A stretch of 64,000 nt of DNA from Mycobacterium barrassiae (GCF_025822765.1 NZ_JACKUK010000039.1:1-64000); one strand, 5' to 3'; counted from the stretch's first letter, positions 7,610 through 16,500 are shown. Translations and numbers: made by a program. The notes: generated from the letters alone by a model not told the origin.

Positions 7610-8806
7610 TCAGGAGTCGTCGAGCATCTCTTCGAGGTCTTCGGCGGTGGGGATATCGGCGGCGGGAAGGACCAGCGAGGCATCGGGCGCCCAAGCCACG
7701 TGCACCGAATCACCGGGACGCAGCATCGGCAGATCCTGCTCGGGGCCGACATGGGCGATGACCGTCGAATCGTCGGGTGCCGCGAGCAGCAGGCGCACCA
7801 CCGGGCCTTGGAATGTCAGATCCTTGACCGTCGCGCTCACGGTCGCGACATCGCCGGTCGGGGCGTCGACCGACACCCGGACACGTTCGGGTCGCACCAT
7901 CAGCGTCGCGTGCCCACCCGGTTCGATCGTGGTGTCACCCGGGCGAGCCTTCAGCGTCGTTCCGAGCACCTCGACCTCGACGAAGTCGCGGTTGGTGCGC
8001 CCGGTCTGGCGGCCGGCCCACAGGTTGGCCTGTCCGATGAAGTTCGCGACGAACACCGTCGCCGGGCGGTCGTAGATCTCCGTCGGCGAGCCGATCTGGT
8101 CGACGTTGCCGGCGTTCATGACCGCGATCCGGTCGCTCATCGTCAGCGCTTCCTCCTGATCGTGCGTCACGTAGATGAACGTGATCCCGACCTCGCGCTG
8201 GATGCGCTTGAGCTCGAACTGCATGGCATGCCGCAGTTTGAGGTCGAGCGCGCCGAGCGGTTCGTCGAGCAGCAGGGCACTCGGGTAGTTGACCAGCGCA
8301 CGCGCCAGGGCGACGCGCTGCTGCTGGCCACCCGACAGCTGGGCGGGCTTGCGCTCGGCGAAGTCGGTAAGCCGGACGACCTCCAGCAGCTCGTCGACCC
8401 GCTTGCGGACCTCACCCTTGTCCATCTTGCGGCTCCGCGGCCCGTACGCGACGTTGTCCCACACCGACATGTGCGGGAACAGCGCATAGTGCTGGAACAC
8501 CGTGTTGACGTTGCGTTTGTGCGGGGGCACGCGGGAGACGTCGACCCCTTCGAGGCGGATGGCCCCTTCGGTCGGGCTCTCGAAGCCCGCGATCATCCGC
8601 AACGTAGTCGTCTTCCCACAGCCGGACGGACCGAGCAGCGAGAAGAACTCGCCCGAGGCGATGGAGAAATCCGCGTCGGCTACCGCGACATAGTCGCTGA
8701 ACCGCTTGGTGACGTGGTCGATCTCGATGACCGGACCGCCCTTGACGCGGTCAGTCCCGTCCTTTCCCGTCGATTGATCTACGGCGGTGGTGTGTGAGCC
8801 GGTCAG
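7610..8806 (-). CDS. potA: Polyamine-type ABC transporter ATPase (PotA-like), apparent CTG start
   Basis: This is the ATP-binding subunit, 398 residues if started at CTG 8806. Walker [10 protein letters not shown] is at 59-67, the Q-loop and signature LSGGQQQR and Walker [12 protein letters not shown] follow, and a C-terminal TOBE domain is present ([11 protein letters not shown]). No ATG, GTG or TTG lies in frame between the upstream stop (within the TGAGGAGG that also supplies the ribosome site) and a TTG inside the sequence just after Walker A, which would remove the P-loop. The perfect GAGGAGG lies seven bases before CTG, so CTG is the most likely initiator. It is the first gene of the operon. 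Confidence 0.85.
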   Translation of the reverse strand: MTGSHTTAVDQSTGKDGTDRVKGGPVIEIDHVTKRFSDYVAVADADFSIASGEFFSLLGPSGCGKTTTLRMIAGFESPTEGAIRLEGVDVSRVPPHKRNVNTVFQHYALFPHMSVWDNVAYGPRSRKMDKGEVRKRVDELLEVVRLTDFAERKPAQLSGGQQQRVALARALVNYPSALLLDEPLGALDLKLRHAMQFELKRIQREVGITFIYVTHDQEEALTMSDRIAVMNAGNVDQIGSPTEIYDRPATVFVANFIGQANLWAGRQTGRTNRDFVEVEVLGTTLKARPGDTTIEPGGHATLMVRPERVRVSVDAPTGDVATVSATVKDLTFQGPVVRLLLAAPDDSTVIAHVGPEQDLPMLRPGDSVHVAWAPDASLVLPAADIPTAEDLEEMLDDS

Positions 8807-9105
8807 AACGGATCCTCCTCAGAACAACCCCCCAAAGCTGTGGATAAACAATCGCCGATCAAGCCGACCTCCGCAAGTGATTCCGCAACGAATTTACATA
8901 TCGACAATGGAATCCTTCGTCACACACGCAGAAAACCGCATGAATCCGCTGAAGGGCGCGTAAACGCCCACCGCCGGGCCCGTCGGTGGCCGGCTGCGGG
9001 AGAGGACACGATGCTCGCTCGTCCAGTTTCGCAGCCGTTCGCTGTCCGATCGGCGAAATCCAATCACTCGTTTACCGCCGGCGCACGTCGGGGTAGTGGA
9101 CAGGC
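8807..9105. promoter_or_regulatory. Divergent promoter region between potA and the SRPBCC gene
   Basis: About 300 bases separate two divergent genes. The part next to potA is A/T-richer than its surroundings (around 8870-8930), fitting a promoter for the polyamine operon. I see no clear palindrome, riboswitch or small gene here. Confidence 0.4.
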
Positions 9106-9579
9106 ATGGCCACGGTGGATGTCTCGGTGTCGTCTGATCTCACCCCGGAGGAAGCGTGGAAGCTCGCGTCGGACCTGAGCCGGTTCGACGAATGGCTGAC
9201 CATCTTCGGCGGATGGCGCAGTCCGGTTCCCACCGAGGTCGAGGTCGGCACGACCGTGTCGTCGGCGATCAAGGTAAAGGGCTTTCGGAACGTCATCCAT
9301 TGGCGGGTCACCCGCTACGACGAGCCCAAAGCGATCGAGATGGTCGGCCGCGGGAAACCGGCCGTCTGCATCGCGCTGCGGCTGTGCGTGAAAGAGGTGC
9401 CGGGGTCCTCGCCCGACTCCGAATCCGGCTCCTCGGCCAATGTCGCCTCCGGCTCCGTCTTCCAGGTCGTCGCCGAACTCACCGGTGGGCTGCTCAACAC
9501 CCGCATCGGAAACCTGGTCGCCAAGGTCCTCGAGTCCGATGTCCGTCGGTCGGTGTCGAATCTGGCGGCGCTGCGCTGA
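9106..9579 (+). CDS. SRPBCC (START-like) family protein
   Basis: The 157-residue product begins MATVDVSVSSDLTPEEAWKL, the usual first strand and helix of SRPBCC/polyketide-cyclase-like proteins, followed by DLSRFDEWLTIFGGWRSPVP and a final long helix ending at residue 157. Such proteins form a hydrophobic cavity that binds lipids or polyketides; many in mycobacteria have no known ligand. A central insertion of about 20 residues rich in Ser and Glu (about 103-122) is unusual. It is a single gene, divergent from the polyamine operon and convergent with the MFS exporter. Confidence 0.75.
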   Translation: MATVDVSVSSDLTPEEAWKLASDLSRFDEWLTIFGGWRSPVPTEVEVGTTVSSAIKVKGFRNVIHWRVTRYDEPKAIEMVGRGKPAVCIALRLCVKEVPGSSPDSESGSSANVASGSVFQVVAELTGGLLNTRIGNLVAKVLESDVRRSVSNLAALR

Positions 9580-9586
9580 CGTACGG

Positions 9587-11101
9587 TCAGCCCCATTCGT
9601 GGTTCATCGCACGGGATTCGTAGCGCGCCTCGACGGATTCCGGCGGGGGAGCAGTGGTGCGTGAGAACGCGATGAGCACCATCGCCAGGACTGCCGTTGC
9701 AGCGCCGCCGATGAAGATGACGAAAAAACTGCTTTCCAGCGGCAGGTCGGTACCGGCGATGAAGCGGCTGAGGAGCACGGCGACCAGGGCTGCGGCCGTC
9801 GAGCTGCCGATCGTGCGGGCGATCGCGTTCATGCTCGTGGCGACGCCTGTCTCGTTGCCGTCGACCTCGCTGACCACCAGGGCGGGTAGTGCACCGTAGC
9901 CGAGGCTGATGTACGCGTTGGTCAGCACGCCCGCGACCATCACCTGCCAGGTCTGCGAGTGGGCGAAGGCGATGAACAGGAACCCGGCGATACCGGCCAG
10001 GGCCGCGATGACGAGGACGGGGCGGGCGCCGTAGCGGTCGATGACCCGACCGCTGAACAAGGCGACCAGGAACCCCGTCACCACACCGGGCAGCAGGAAC
10101 ACGACACTGGCCTCCAGGACCGTCGCGCCGAAGCCGTAACCCGCTGCCTCCCTGGGTATCTGGACGAACTGGGTGAGTCCGAGGAACGCGAAGTACAGAC
10201 CCATGCCGACGAACACGGTGGCGAGGTTGGTGAGCAGGATCGGGCGGCGCTTCAGCATCGCGGTCGAGACCAGCGGCTGCTTGGCCCGTCGTTCCCACAT
10301 CCACCAGGCGACGAGCACCACCACGCCTCCGCACGCGCACGCAAGAGTCGCCGGTGACGTCCAGCCCCACGCCTGTCCCTGCGTAAGTGCCAGCAGGACC
10401 GCCGACAGTCCGACGGCGATTCCGAGCGCACCGAGCCAGTCGATCGTGCCGGTGCTGCTGCGCGGTCTGCGGGGGACGACGACGGCCGCGATCACGAGGA
10501 CGACGGCGGTGAACGCGGTCGTCAGCCAGAACACCCGGTGGTAGCCGGCGTCACCCTGCATCAGCAGGCCCACCACCACGAGCCCGGTGCCACCGCCGAA
10601 CCCCAGCGTCCCCGACAACACCGCCATCGCCGACATCAGCTCGCTTTCGGACAACTCGTCCCGAAGGATCGCGATGCCGACCGGATACAGGGCGTAGGAG
10701 GCCGCCTGGAGTACGCGACCGACGATGAGCAGCGGCAGTGAGGTGGTGGTGGCCGCGAGCAACGAACCGACCAGGACGACGGCCAGGACGATCAGCAGGA
10801 CCGGCTTCTTGCTGTACAGGTCGGCCAGTCTGCCGATCAACGGCGTCGCGGCGATTGCGGCCAACAGGTTGGCGGTGACGGCCCAACTCACGCCGACGTC
10901 GGACGCGTGAAGCTGGTCGGCGATGACGCCCAGCACAGGGACGACGGCGGTCTGCAGGACCGCGACCGTCAACACCACGACGCTCAAACCCGCGACCAGC
11001 AACCTCGACCGGGTGCTCTTGGCGCTGGACTCGGTCGACCGGTTCGCATCGGTCTCGACCACCCGCGCTCCGATCGTTAGCTCATCTTTGGTTCCGCACA
11101 T
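9587..11101 (-). CDS. MFS drug exporter, EmrB/QacA-like (about 14 helices)
   Basis: The 504-residue protein has the layout of DHA2 drug:H+ antiporters: about 14 hydrophobic helices, motif A in the loop after helix 2 (GRLADLYSKKPVLL) and motif C-like residues in helix 5 (GTLGFGGGTGLVVVG). It should sit in the inner membrane and export hydrophobic compounds. The first 28 residues are hydrophilic and the exact start is not certain; the ATG at 11101 is used, and a GTG 14 codons later is an alternative. It is divergent from the NCS1 permease gene with only five bases between the starts, so the promoters must overlap the coding ends. Confidence 0.85.
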   Translation of the reverse strand: MCGTKDELTIGARVVETDANRSTESSAKSTRSRLLVAGLSVVVLTVAVLQTAVVPVLGVIADQLHASDVGVSWAVTANLLAAIAATPLIGRLADLYSKKPVLLIVLAVVLVGSLLAATTTSLPLLIVGRVLQAASYALYPVGIAILRDELSESELMSAMAVLSGTLGFGGGTGLVVVGLLMQGDAGYHRVFWLTTAFTAVVLVIAAVVVPRRPRSSTGTIDWLGALGIAVGLSAVLLALTQGQAWGWTSPATLACACGGVVVLVAWWMWERRAKQPLVSTAMLKRRPILLTNLATVFVGMGLYFAFLGLTQFVQIPREAAGYGFGATVLEASVVFLLPGVVTGFLVALFSGRVIDRYGARPVLVIAALAGIAGFLFIAFAHSQTWQVMVAGVLTNAYISLGYGALPALVVSEVDGNETGVATSMNAIARTIGSSTAAALVAVLLSRFIAGTDLPLESSFFVIFIGGAATAVLAMVLIAFSRTTAPPPESVEARYESRAMNHEWG

Positions 11102-11160
11102 CGATTATGTTCCCCGGCATCGGCGGGCTGATGACCGGGCGTCATGATCGAATGAACCCC

Positions 11161-12555
11161 ATGCCGAAGGAGGGCGCCAGGAGTGCGCTGACGGAGTCCA
11201 CATTCAGCGGTCATCGTCCCATGCGGGCCGGGGATCTGTCGGTCGAGACGCACGGCATCGCACCCATCGGTGAGGACCAGCGGTACGGCACACCGGGCCG
11301 GCTTTTCACGGTGTGGTTTGCGCCGCAGGTGAACGTCGCCGGTGTCTTCAGCGGCACGCTGGCGATCGTGCTCGGGCTGGGGTTCTGGCTCGGCCTGCTG
11401 GCGATGGTGATCGGCACGGTGCTCGGATCGGTCATCGTCGGTTACCTGTCCACATGGGGGCCGCGCACCGGCACCGGGCAACTTCCGAACTCACGAATGG
11501 CGTTCGGGGGAGCAGTGGTGTTTCCCGGTGTGCTGCAATGGTTCTCGTCGATTGCGTGGACGGCACTGGTCGCGCTGTTCGGCGGGGAGGCGGTTGCGGG
11601 GCTGCTCGGTGTGCCGTTCTGGGCCGCGGTGCTGATGGTGCTCGGGGTGCAGGGCGCGGTCGGGTTCTTCGGCTACGAGCTCATTCACCGCGTGCAGGCG
11701 GTGCTCACCGTGGTGCTGTTCGTGACGTTCGTGGTGTTCGCGGTGAAACTCGTTGGCGGACACGAGATCGTCACACCGGCGCTGGTATCGGGCGCCGACC
11801 TCGTCGGCGCCTTCATACTCGAGGTCACGATCGCCTTCAGCCTTGCCGTCTCCTGGGCGAGCTACGCCGCCGACTTCAGCCGCTACCTACCGGCCGACTC
11901 GTCGAGAGCCCGGGTGTTCGGCTTCACCGTTGCCGGACTTGTGTTGTCCTACACGTTCATTCAAGGCATCGGTATCGCGGCCGCCGATGCGATCGGTGAA
12001 CACACCGCCGAGGGCATGCGGGCGGTGATGGGCGGTGGTGCGCTCGGGGCATTCGCACTGGTGATCATCGCCGTGGCGTCGATCGCGTCGGGTGTCATGA
12101 ACGACTACAGCGGGTCGCTCGCACTGCAGACCATCGGGGTCAGAGTGATCCGGCCGGTGTCAGCGGTGGTCGTCACTGCACTGGCATTCGCGTTGATCCT
12201 CTGGCTGCACGCCGCCGACACCGCGACACGTTTCCTCGACGTCCTGCTGCTCGTCAGTTACTGGATTCCCGCGTTCGTCTCGATCGTCGTGATCGACTGG
12301 GCGCTGCGCATCCGAGGCCGGGCCAGCCTCAATCCCGCACTGGAACGGACCGACGGCCGCGACGCCGCCGTCGCGGTCGTCGTATTCGTCGTGTCCTATG
12401 CGGCGGCCGTCCCGTTCATGAACACCTCGCTGTTCCAAGGACCCGTCGCCGCTGCGTGGCACGGCGCCGACATCGCGTACTTCGTCAACCTGATCGTCTC
12501 CGCGGTGCTGTACGGCGGCTACCGCTATGCGCGCAGCCGTCACGCGGCCGGCTGA
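11161..12555 (+). CDS. NCS1-family purine/cytosine/allantoin-type permease
   Basis: This membrane protein (464 residues from ATG 11161; the frame is open from 11107) has about 12 helices and NCS1 signatures: NVAGVFSGTLAIVLGLGFW in helix 1, RTGTGQLPNSRMAFGGAVVF before helix 3, and SWASYAADFSRYLP in helix 6. NCS1 members import nucleobases, hydantoins or vitamins with a cation. The N-terminal segment SVETHGIAPI is typical of cytosine-permease-like members. The ATG at 11161 is preferred because the residues before it have no family resemblance, but neither start has a strong ribosome site. The following TIGR02206-like gene overlaps its stop. Confidence 0.8.
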   Translation: MPKEGARSALTESTFSGHRPMRAGDLSVETHGIAPIGEDQRYGTPGRLFTVWFAPQVNVAGVFSGTLAIVLGLGFWLGLLAMVIGTVLGSVIVGYLSTWGPRTGTGQLPNSRMAFGGAVVFPGVLQWFSSIAWTALVALFGGEAVAGLLGVPFWAAVLMVLGVQGAVGFFGYELIHRVQAVLTVVLFVTFVVFAVKLVGGHEIVTPALVSGADLVGAFILEVTIAFSLAVSWASYAADFSRYLPADSSRARVFGFTVAGLVLSYTFIQGIGIAAADAIGEHTAEGMRAVMGGGALGAFALVIIAVASIASGVMNDYSGSLALQTIGVRVIRPVSAVVVTALAFALILWLHAADTATRFLDVLLLVSYWIPAFVSIVVIDWALRIRGRASLNPALERTDGRDAAVAVVVFVVSYAAAVPFMNTSLFQGPVAAAWHGADIAYFVNLIVSAVLYGGYRYARSRHAAG

Positions 12556-13301
12556 GTGAGGATGGTGGCATCGGCACCGCAGGCGAATTCTCGACGTACG
12601 GCCCGTCGCACTGGGCCGTACTGGCCGTCTTCGTCGTGGGCGCCCTGTTTCTGGTGTGGCTCGGCCGCAGGCAGACCGAACGTCAGGCGCGCCGCTTCGG
12701 CCGCATCGTCGGTGCGCTCACCGCGGCGATCTACGCCGCCGCATTCGTCGACGCGCTGATTCCGCCCGATGTGCGGTGGTCGGTGCCGCTGCACCTGACC
12801 GATCTGGCCACGGTCGTCACCGCCTACGCGATGTGGTCGCAGCGGCAGTGGGCCTACGTGCTGACCTACTACTGGGGGCTGGTGCTCAGCGTGCAGGCGC
12901 TGGTCTCGCCGGTGTTGAGAGGTCCGGATTTCCCGAACTACCAGTTCCTGGGGTTCTGGGCGATTCACCTGCTGGTAGTCTGGGCGGCGATCTATCTCAC
13001 CTGGGGCCGCGGTATGCGGCCGAGTTGGCGCAGCTATCGGTTCGTCGTGGCGGTGACGGTGACGTGGGTGGTGGTCACGATGACGTTCAACAGCATCGCC
13101 GGAAGCAACTACGGCTTCCTCAATGGCAAACCGGCGACCGCATCCCTCCTGGATGTCATGGGGCCGTGGCCGTGGTACGTGGTGGTCGGGGCCGTGGCCG
13201 TCGCGGCCGTGTGGTCCGCCATGACCTGGCCGTGGGAGCGACTGCGCCGGGGTCAGGCGCCGGAGGGCGGGGCCGGGCCGTCGTATTCGCGGGCCAGCTG
13301 A
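12552..13301 (+). CDS. TIGR02206 (YwaF-like) integral membrane protein, start unresolved
   Basis: The frame encodes a polytopic protein of about 250 residues: FSTYGPSHWAVLAVFVVGAL, a conserved LHLTDLATVVTAYAMW segment, TYYWGLVLSVQALVSPVL and a final KPATASLLDVMGPWPWY, the hallmark of TIGR02206. There are about seven membrane helices. No ATG, GTG or TTG lies where the family should begin; the nearest upstream canonical start (GTG 12456) would overlap the permease by 100 bases and add 32 Arg-rich residues. A CTG at 12552 overlaps the permease stop as CTGA and is the most economical start. The next in-frame GTG lies inside the first helix. Its C-terminus overlaps the MerR gene by 49 bases. Confidence 0.7.
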   Translation: MSEDGGIGTAGEFSTYGPSHWAVLAVFVVGALFLVWLGRRQTERQARRFGRIVGALTAAIYAAAFVDALIPPDVRWSVPLHLTDLATVVTAYAMWSQRQWAYVLTYYWGLVLSVQALVSPVLRGPDFPNYQFLGFWAIHLLVVWAAIYLTWGRGMRPSWRSYRFVVAVTVTWVVVTMTFNSIAGSNYGFLNGKPATASLLDVMGPWPWYVVVGAVAVAAVWSAMTWPWERLRRGQAPEGGAGPSYSRAS

Positions 13302-13708
13302 ACGAGGGTCATGCCCTCGACCATCCGATCGAGGGCACTCGTCATCGTGGGGCACTCACTCGCGGGATGCTCCGTCGGACATTGCAGTGCGTGGGTGAGA
13401 AACTGCTGCGCGCCTCTGGCCAGCGTGACGACGTCCTCGAGTTCGGAGATCTGTTCGCGAACCATCTCTCGCCACTCCGGAGCGGGCGCGTCGAGGACGG
13501 CGGCTGCGGTGTCGAGCGAGACGCCGAGCTGGTGGAAGATCTTGATAAATGCCAAGCGGCGCAAGTCATCCGGTCCATACATCCGCCTGCCGGCCCGCCG
13601 CTGCGCCGGGCGTACCAGCCCGCGGTCGTCGTAGTAGCGCAGCGCGGAGGCGGACAGTCCCAGCCGGGCAGCGGCCTCACCGATCGGAATGGGGTCCATC
13701 GTTCTCAT
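13253..13708 (-). CDS. MerR-family transcriptional regulator
   Basis: The 151-residue protein has an N-terminal winged helix typical of MerR (IGEAAARLGLSASALRYYDDRGLVRP at about 7-33, then RMYGPDDLRRLAFIKIFHQLG), a dimerisation helix at about 80-110 and a C-terminal effector region with two cysteines (Cys109 and Cys118). The spacing of these cysteines does not match classical metal sites, so the ligand is unknown. It is divergent from the methyltransferase, and the space between the two genes holds a palindrome in a 19-base promoter spacer, the usual MerR activation design. Start may be the ATG at 13708 or at 13699. Its 3' end overlaps the membrane-protein gene. Confidence 0.88.
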   Translation of the reverse strand: MRTMDPIPIGEAAARLGLSASALRYYDDRGLVRPAQRRAGRRMYGPDDLRRLAFIKIFHQLGVSLDTAAAVLDAPAPEWREMVREQISELEDVVTLARGAQQFLTHALQCPTEHPASECPTMTSALDRMVEGMTLVQLAREYDGPAPPSGA

Positions 13709-13745
13709 TTGACTTCAAGCCCACTTGAACGTGCAAGCTCGAGTC
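13709..13745 (+). promoter_or_regulatory. MerR-type promoter/operator of the methyltransferase
   Basis: A perfect inverted repeat TTCAAG-CCCA-CTTGAA lies at 13714-13729. It sits in a 19-base spacer between a -35-like TTGACT (13709-13714) and a -10-like CAAGCT (13734-13739). The -10 is only six bases before the methyltransferase ATG, so the transcript should be leaderless. An overlong spacer filled by a palindrome is the classical MerR-activated promoter. Confidence 0.65.
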
Positions 13746-14360
13746 ATGACTGCTCCAGAGGTATTACCGGTCAACCATCACGCCGACCATCCGGGCTTTT
13801 CGGGTGTGACGGGAGTGATCGTCGGACTGATGCTGCTGTGGATGGGGCGGGCCAGTGCGCGGCTGGCCGCTGAAGCCACCGACGTCTCGACCGGCGACCA
13901 CGTCGTGGACATCGGGTGCGGTCCCGGAGGGGCGGCGCGGGAAGCCGCGCGTCGGGGCGCACGCGTCACCGGAGTCGATCCGGCGCCGGTGATGTTGCGT
14001 CTGGCCCGGACCCTCAGTCGGGACGCGAACATCGAGTGGACCGAGGGCACCGCCGAGAGTGTGCCGGTGCCGGACGGATCGGCGACGGTGTGGTGGTCGC
14101 TGGCAACCGTGCACCACTGGCAGGACGTCGGCAAAGGGCTCGGCGAAGCGCGCCGGGTTCTGACCCCGGGTGGGCGCCTGCTTGCCGTTGAACGCCGGGC
14201 GCGGCCGGGTGCGACGGGTCTGGCCAGCCACGGCTGGACACAGCAGCAGGCGGAATCGTTTGCCGCGCAATGCCGCACAGCGGGATTCACCGAGGTCACG
14301 GTCGGTCGGCAAGGCGAGGGCCGCCGCGGGGTGTGGACCGTGCGGGCCGTCAGACCGTGA
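13746..14360 (+). CDS. Class I SAM-dependent methyltransferase
   Basis: The product (204 residues from ATG 13746) has a short helix at the N-terminus (GVTGVIVGLMLLWMGR) and a methyltransferase_11 domain: motif I VVDIGCGPGGAARE at about 54-67, the acidic residue in VTGVDPAP, motif with EGTAESVPVPDGS and VLTPGGRLLAVERR. It should methylate a small molecule; the substrate is not evident. The upstream frame opens at a TTG seven codons earlier, which is rejected because it lies inside the operator. Divergent pairing with the MerR gene suggests that the regulator senses the substrate of this enzyme. Confidence 0.82.
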   Translation: MTAPEVLPVNHHADHPGFSGVTGVIVGLMLLWMGRASARLAAEATDVSTGDHVVDIGCGPGGAAREAARRGARVTGVDPAPVMLRLARTLSRDANIEWTEGTAESVPVPDGSATVWWSLATVHHWQDVGKGLGEARRVLTPGGRLLAVERRARPGATGLASHGWTQQQAESFAAQCRTAGFTEVTVGRQGEGRRGVWTVRAVRP

Positions 14361-14434
14361 GGGGTTGATGGTGCTGATCGTGGGGTACCTGTATTGACGG
14401 TTAGGTAACCGGGGCGTCGATCTGGAGGTGGCGC

Positions 14435-14974
14435 ATGGCCAGGGCGACCAAACGCGGCTCCAGCGAGGAAACCGACGAGAAAGAACGTCAACGTCTTGCC
14501 GACCGGGTGCTGGGATTCCTCGAAGATGTCGTGTACTGGGCCGTCGCCGTCGTGCTCGTCATCGGTTCAATGGCGCTCCTGGTCGCGCAGTTCAACACGA
14601 TGCTGCGACTACGGAATACCCCGGCCTCGACCATCATGTTGGAGGTCCTCGACGGGCTGCTGCTCATCTTCATATTCGTGGAGCTGTTGTACGCCGTGCG
14701 GTCATGCCTTCGATCGCATGAGATCGTCGCCGAGCCGTTCCTCATCGTCGGAATCCTCGCGGGTATCAAGGAGATCGTCGTGCTCTCCGTGGAGGCGGCG
14801 ACGCTGCTCAAGGATGGCCCGCAGTTCTCCCGTGCGGTCGTCGAGATCGCGGTACTGAGTGTGGGTGTGCTGGTGCTCGCGGTGTCGGCCTTCGTGTTGC
14901 GCGAGCGCCGGCACAACGACCGCGACCCGGTCGAAGAAGATGCGCGTCAGGAGGAGAAGACCGCTTCTGGTTGA
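14435..14974 (+). CDS. PsiE-family (phosphate-starvation-inducible) membrane protein
   Basis: This 179-residue protein has a charged N-terminus of about 25 residues, then four hydrophobic helices at about 30-55, 68-90, 98-118 and 130-155, and a charged tail rich in Glu. The segments LRLRNTPASTIMLEVLDGLLLIF and EPFLIVGILAGIKEIVVLSVE match the PsiE family. PsiE-like proteins are induced by phosphate limitation in E. coli, but their biochemical role is unknown. It is a monocistronic gene 74 bases after the methyltransferase, and the ATG follows a GGAGGTGGCGC ribosome site. Confidence 0.82.
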   Translation: MARATKRGSSEETDEKERQRLADRVLGFLEDVVYWAVAVVLVIGSMALLVAQFNTMLRLRNTPASTIMLEVLDGLLLIFIFVELLYAVRSCLRSHEIVAEPFLIVGILAGIKEIVVLSVEAATLLKDGPQFSRAVVEIAVLSVGVLVLAVSAFVLRERRHNDRDPVEEDARQEEKTASG

Positions 14975-15007
14975 GGTCCGCTGACACGCCTGTGCGAGGA
15001 TGCGCGG

Positions 15008-15823
15008 ATGGCCGAACCTGCGCATTTCACGCCAACGGCGGACGGCGAGTTCGTGCCGACCCGCTTTGCGCTGAGTCATTGGGGCGACGACCATCTCAAC
15101 GGACCTGCCGTCGTGGGATTGTCGGCGCAGGTACTCGAGAACCACTTCGGCTCGCCCGACTTCCTGCCGACGCGCCTGACCGTCGATCTGTTCCGAGCGG
15201 CACGTTCGACGGCGACCAGCGTGGAGGTGCGGTCGGTACGTGACGGTCGCCGGGTGCGCAGCTCGGAATGCGATGTGATCCAAGATGGTCGGGCTGTCGC
15301 GAGAGCGACGCTGGTTCAGTACCGGCGCTCGTCGGCACCGCCCGGTCGCCAGTGGATCGCACCGATACCGCACCCGCAGCCGCCCACCCCGGACAATCAG
15401 ATGATGCCGTACGTCGGCAGCGCGGCAGGCTGGACCCGCAGCCCGGCAGAGCATCAAAACGAGTCCCGTAAGACCTTCTGCTACCGCGGCCTCACTGTCG
15501 TTGCGGGGGAGGAGCTTTCGTCGTTCGTGCGAGCGGTGATGGTCGCCGAGGCGACCAGCCTCGTCACCAACCTCGGCACAGAAGGCATCGGCTATATCAA
15601 CGGTGACCTGACCGTGGCGCTGTCCCGGCTACCGGTCGACGACTTGATCTGCATCCAAGGCGATTCGCACTGGGCCGCAGACGGGATCGCTGTGGGGACC
15701 GCAACACTGTTCGACCACCAGGGGCCGTTCGGAACGGGAATGACGACCGCGGTAGCCAATCCGGCCGCGCAGATCGACTTCACGACAAGGACGTTCGCCA
15801 CCGAAGGACTCAACTACGAGTAG
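15008..15823 (+). CDS. Double hot-dog acyl-CoA thioesterase-like protein
   Basis: The protein (271 residues) resembles TesB-like thioesterase-superfamily proteins of actinobacteria: HFTPTADGEFVPTRFALSHW at 6-25, GDDHLNGPAVVGLSAQVLEN, PTRLTVDLFRAARSTATSVE in the first hot-dog and a second hot-dog from about 150 with FVRAVMVAEATSLVTNLGTEG and a DHQGPFGTGMTTA end. Such enzymes hydrolyse acyl-CoA or merely bind it. The substrate is not predictable. It ends with a 10-base tail-to-tail overlap with the DHFR-like gene on the other strand. Confidence 0.78.
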   Translation: MAEPAHFTPTADGEFVPTRFALSHWGDDHLNGPAVVGLSAQVLENHFGSPDFLPTRLTVDLFRAARSTATSVEVRSVRDGRRVRSSECDVIQDGRAVARATLVQYRRSSAPPGRQWIAPIPHPQPPTPDNQMMPYVGSAAGWTRSPAEHQNESRKTFCYRGLTVVAGEELSSFVRAVMVAEATSLVTNLGTEGIGYINGDLTVALSRLPVDDLICIQGDSHWAADGIAVGTATLFDHQGPFGTGMTTAVANPAAQIDFTTRTFATEGLNYE

Positions 15824-16386
15824 GCGTGGTTCGCCGCGTAACGCAGCAACACCGTCCCACCCGGGAAGGTGCGGTTCTCCAACAGTCGCAGCGAGATCCA
15901 TGACGGCAGCGTCGGGAAGAACGGAGTGCCGCCGCCGACCGCGATGGGCGCGACCACGATCCGGTATTCGTCCACCAGTCCGGCCTGCACGATCGGTGCG
16001 GCCAGCGTCGCGCCGGCCACCTCCAGCTGGCCATCGGTTTCGGCCTTGAGCTTCGTCACCACCTCGACCGGATCGCCACGTTCCAGGCGGGAGTTCCAGT
16101 CGACGGACTCCAAGGTGTGTGAGAACACGACCTTGGGCATGTCGCGCCAGACGCGGGCGAAGTCGACGATCAAGGGGGTCGCGTCCGGGGCTTGGTCGGC
16201 GGTCGGCCAGTACGCGGACATCAGCTCGTAGAGCCGCCGCCCGTAGAGCGACAGGGTGGTGTCCCGCTCGAAGTCGTTCCAGTACTGGTGCAGTTCTTCG
16301 CTCGGGTCGGACCAGTCGATGTTGCCCTGCGCGTCCGCGATGTACCCGTCGAGCGACACGTTGAAGCCATAGATGAGTTTGCCCAC
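15814..16386 (-). CDS. Dihydrofolate-reductase-like (RibD C-terminal type) protein
   Basis: The product (190 residues from GTG 16386) begins VGKLIYGFNVSLDGYIADAQ, the standard start of the dihydrofolate reductase/RibD-C family, with GRRLYELMSAYWP and the C-terminal LEVAGATLAAPIVQAGLVDEYRIVVAPIAVGGGTPFF. These proteins bind NADPH; most actinobacterial paralogues of this type are not the housekeeping FolA and act on unknown pterin- or flavin-like substrates. The open frame extends to 16467, but the extra 27 residues overlap the promoter of the divergent AraC gene and are unlike the family. Confidence 0.82.
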   Translation of the reverse strand: MGKLIYGFNVSLDGYIADAQGNIDWSDPSEELHQYWNDFERDTTLSLYGRRLYELMSAYWPTADQAPDATPLIVDFARVWRDMPKVVFSHTLESVDWNSRLERGDPVEVVTKLKAETDGQLEVAGATLAAPIVQAGLVDEYRIVVAPIAVGGGTPFFPTLPSWISLRLLENRTFPGGTVLLRYAANHAYS

Positions 16387-16500
16387 GCAGATCAGACTGC
16401 ACCGGAGGGTCAAACTCATCGCGGTGCCACACGGGCTATTCTCAACATCGACCGGCGCCAGAGGCATTCAGTGATCTGGTGCGTGACCAGCGGGGGGCCG

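Noticed and set aside
5482-7761. Very long open frame (759 codons) on the plus strand
   Set aside because: It is antisense to potB and potD, which have complete motifs, signal peptide and tight overlaps. The opposite frame is rich in Arg/His/Gln, as expected of a shadow in GC-rich DNA.
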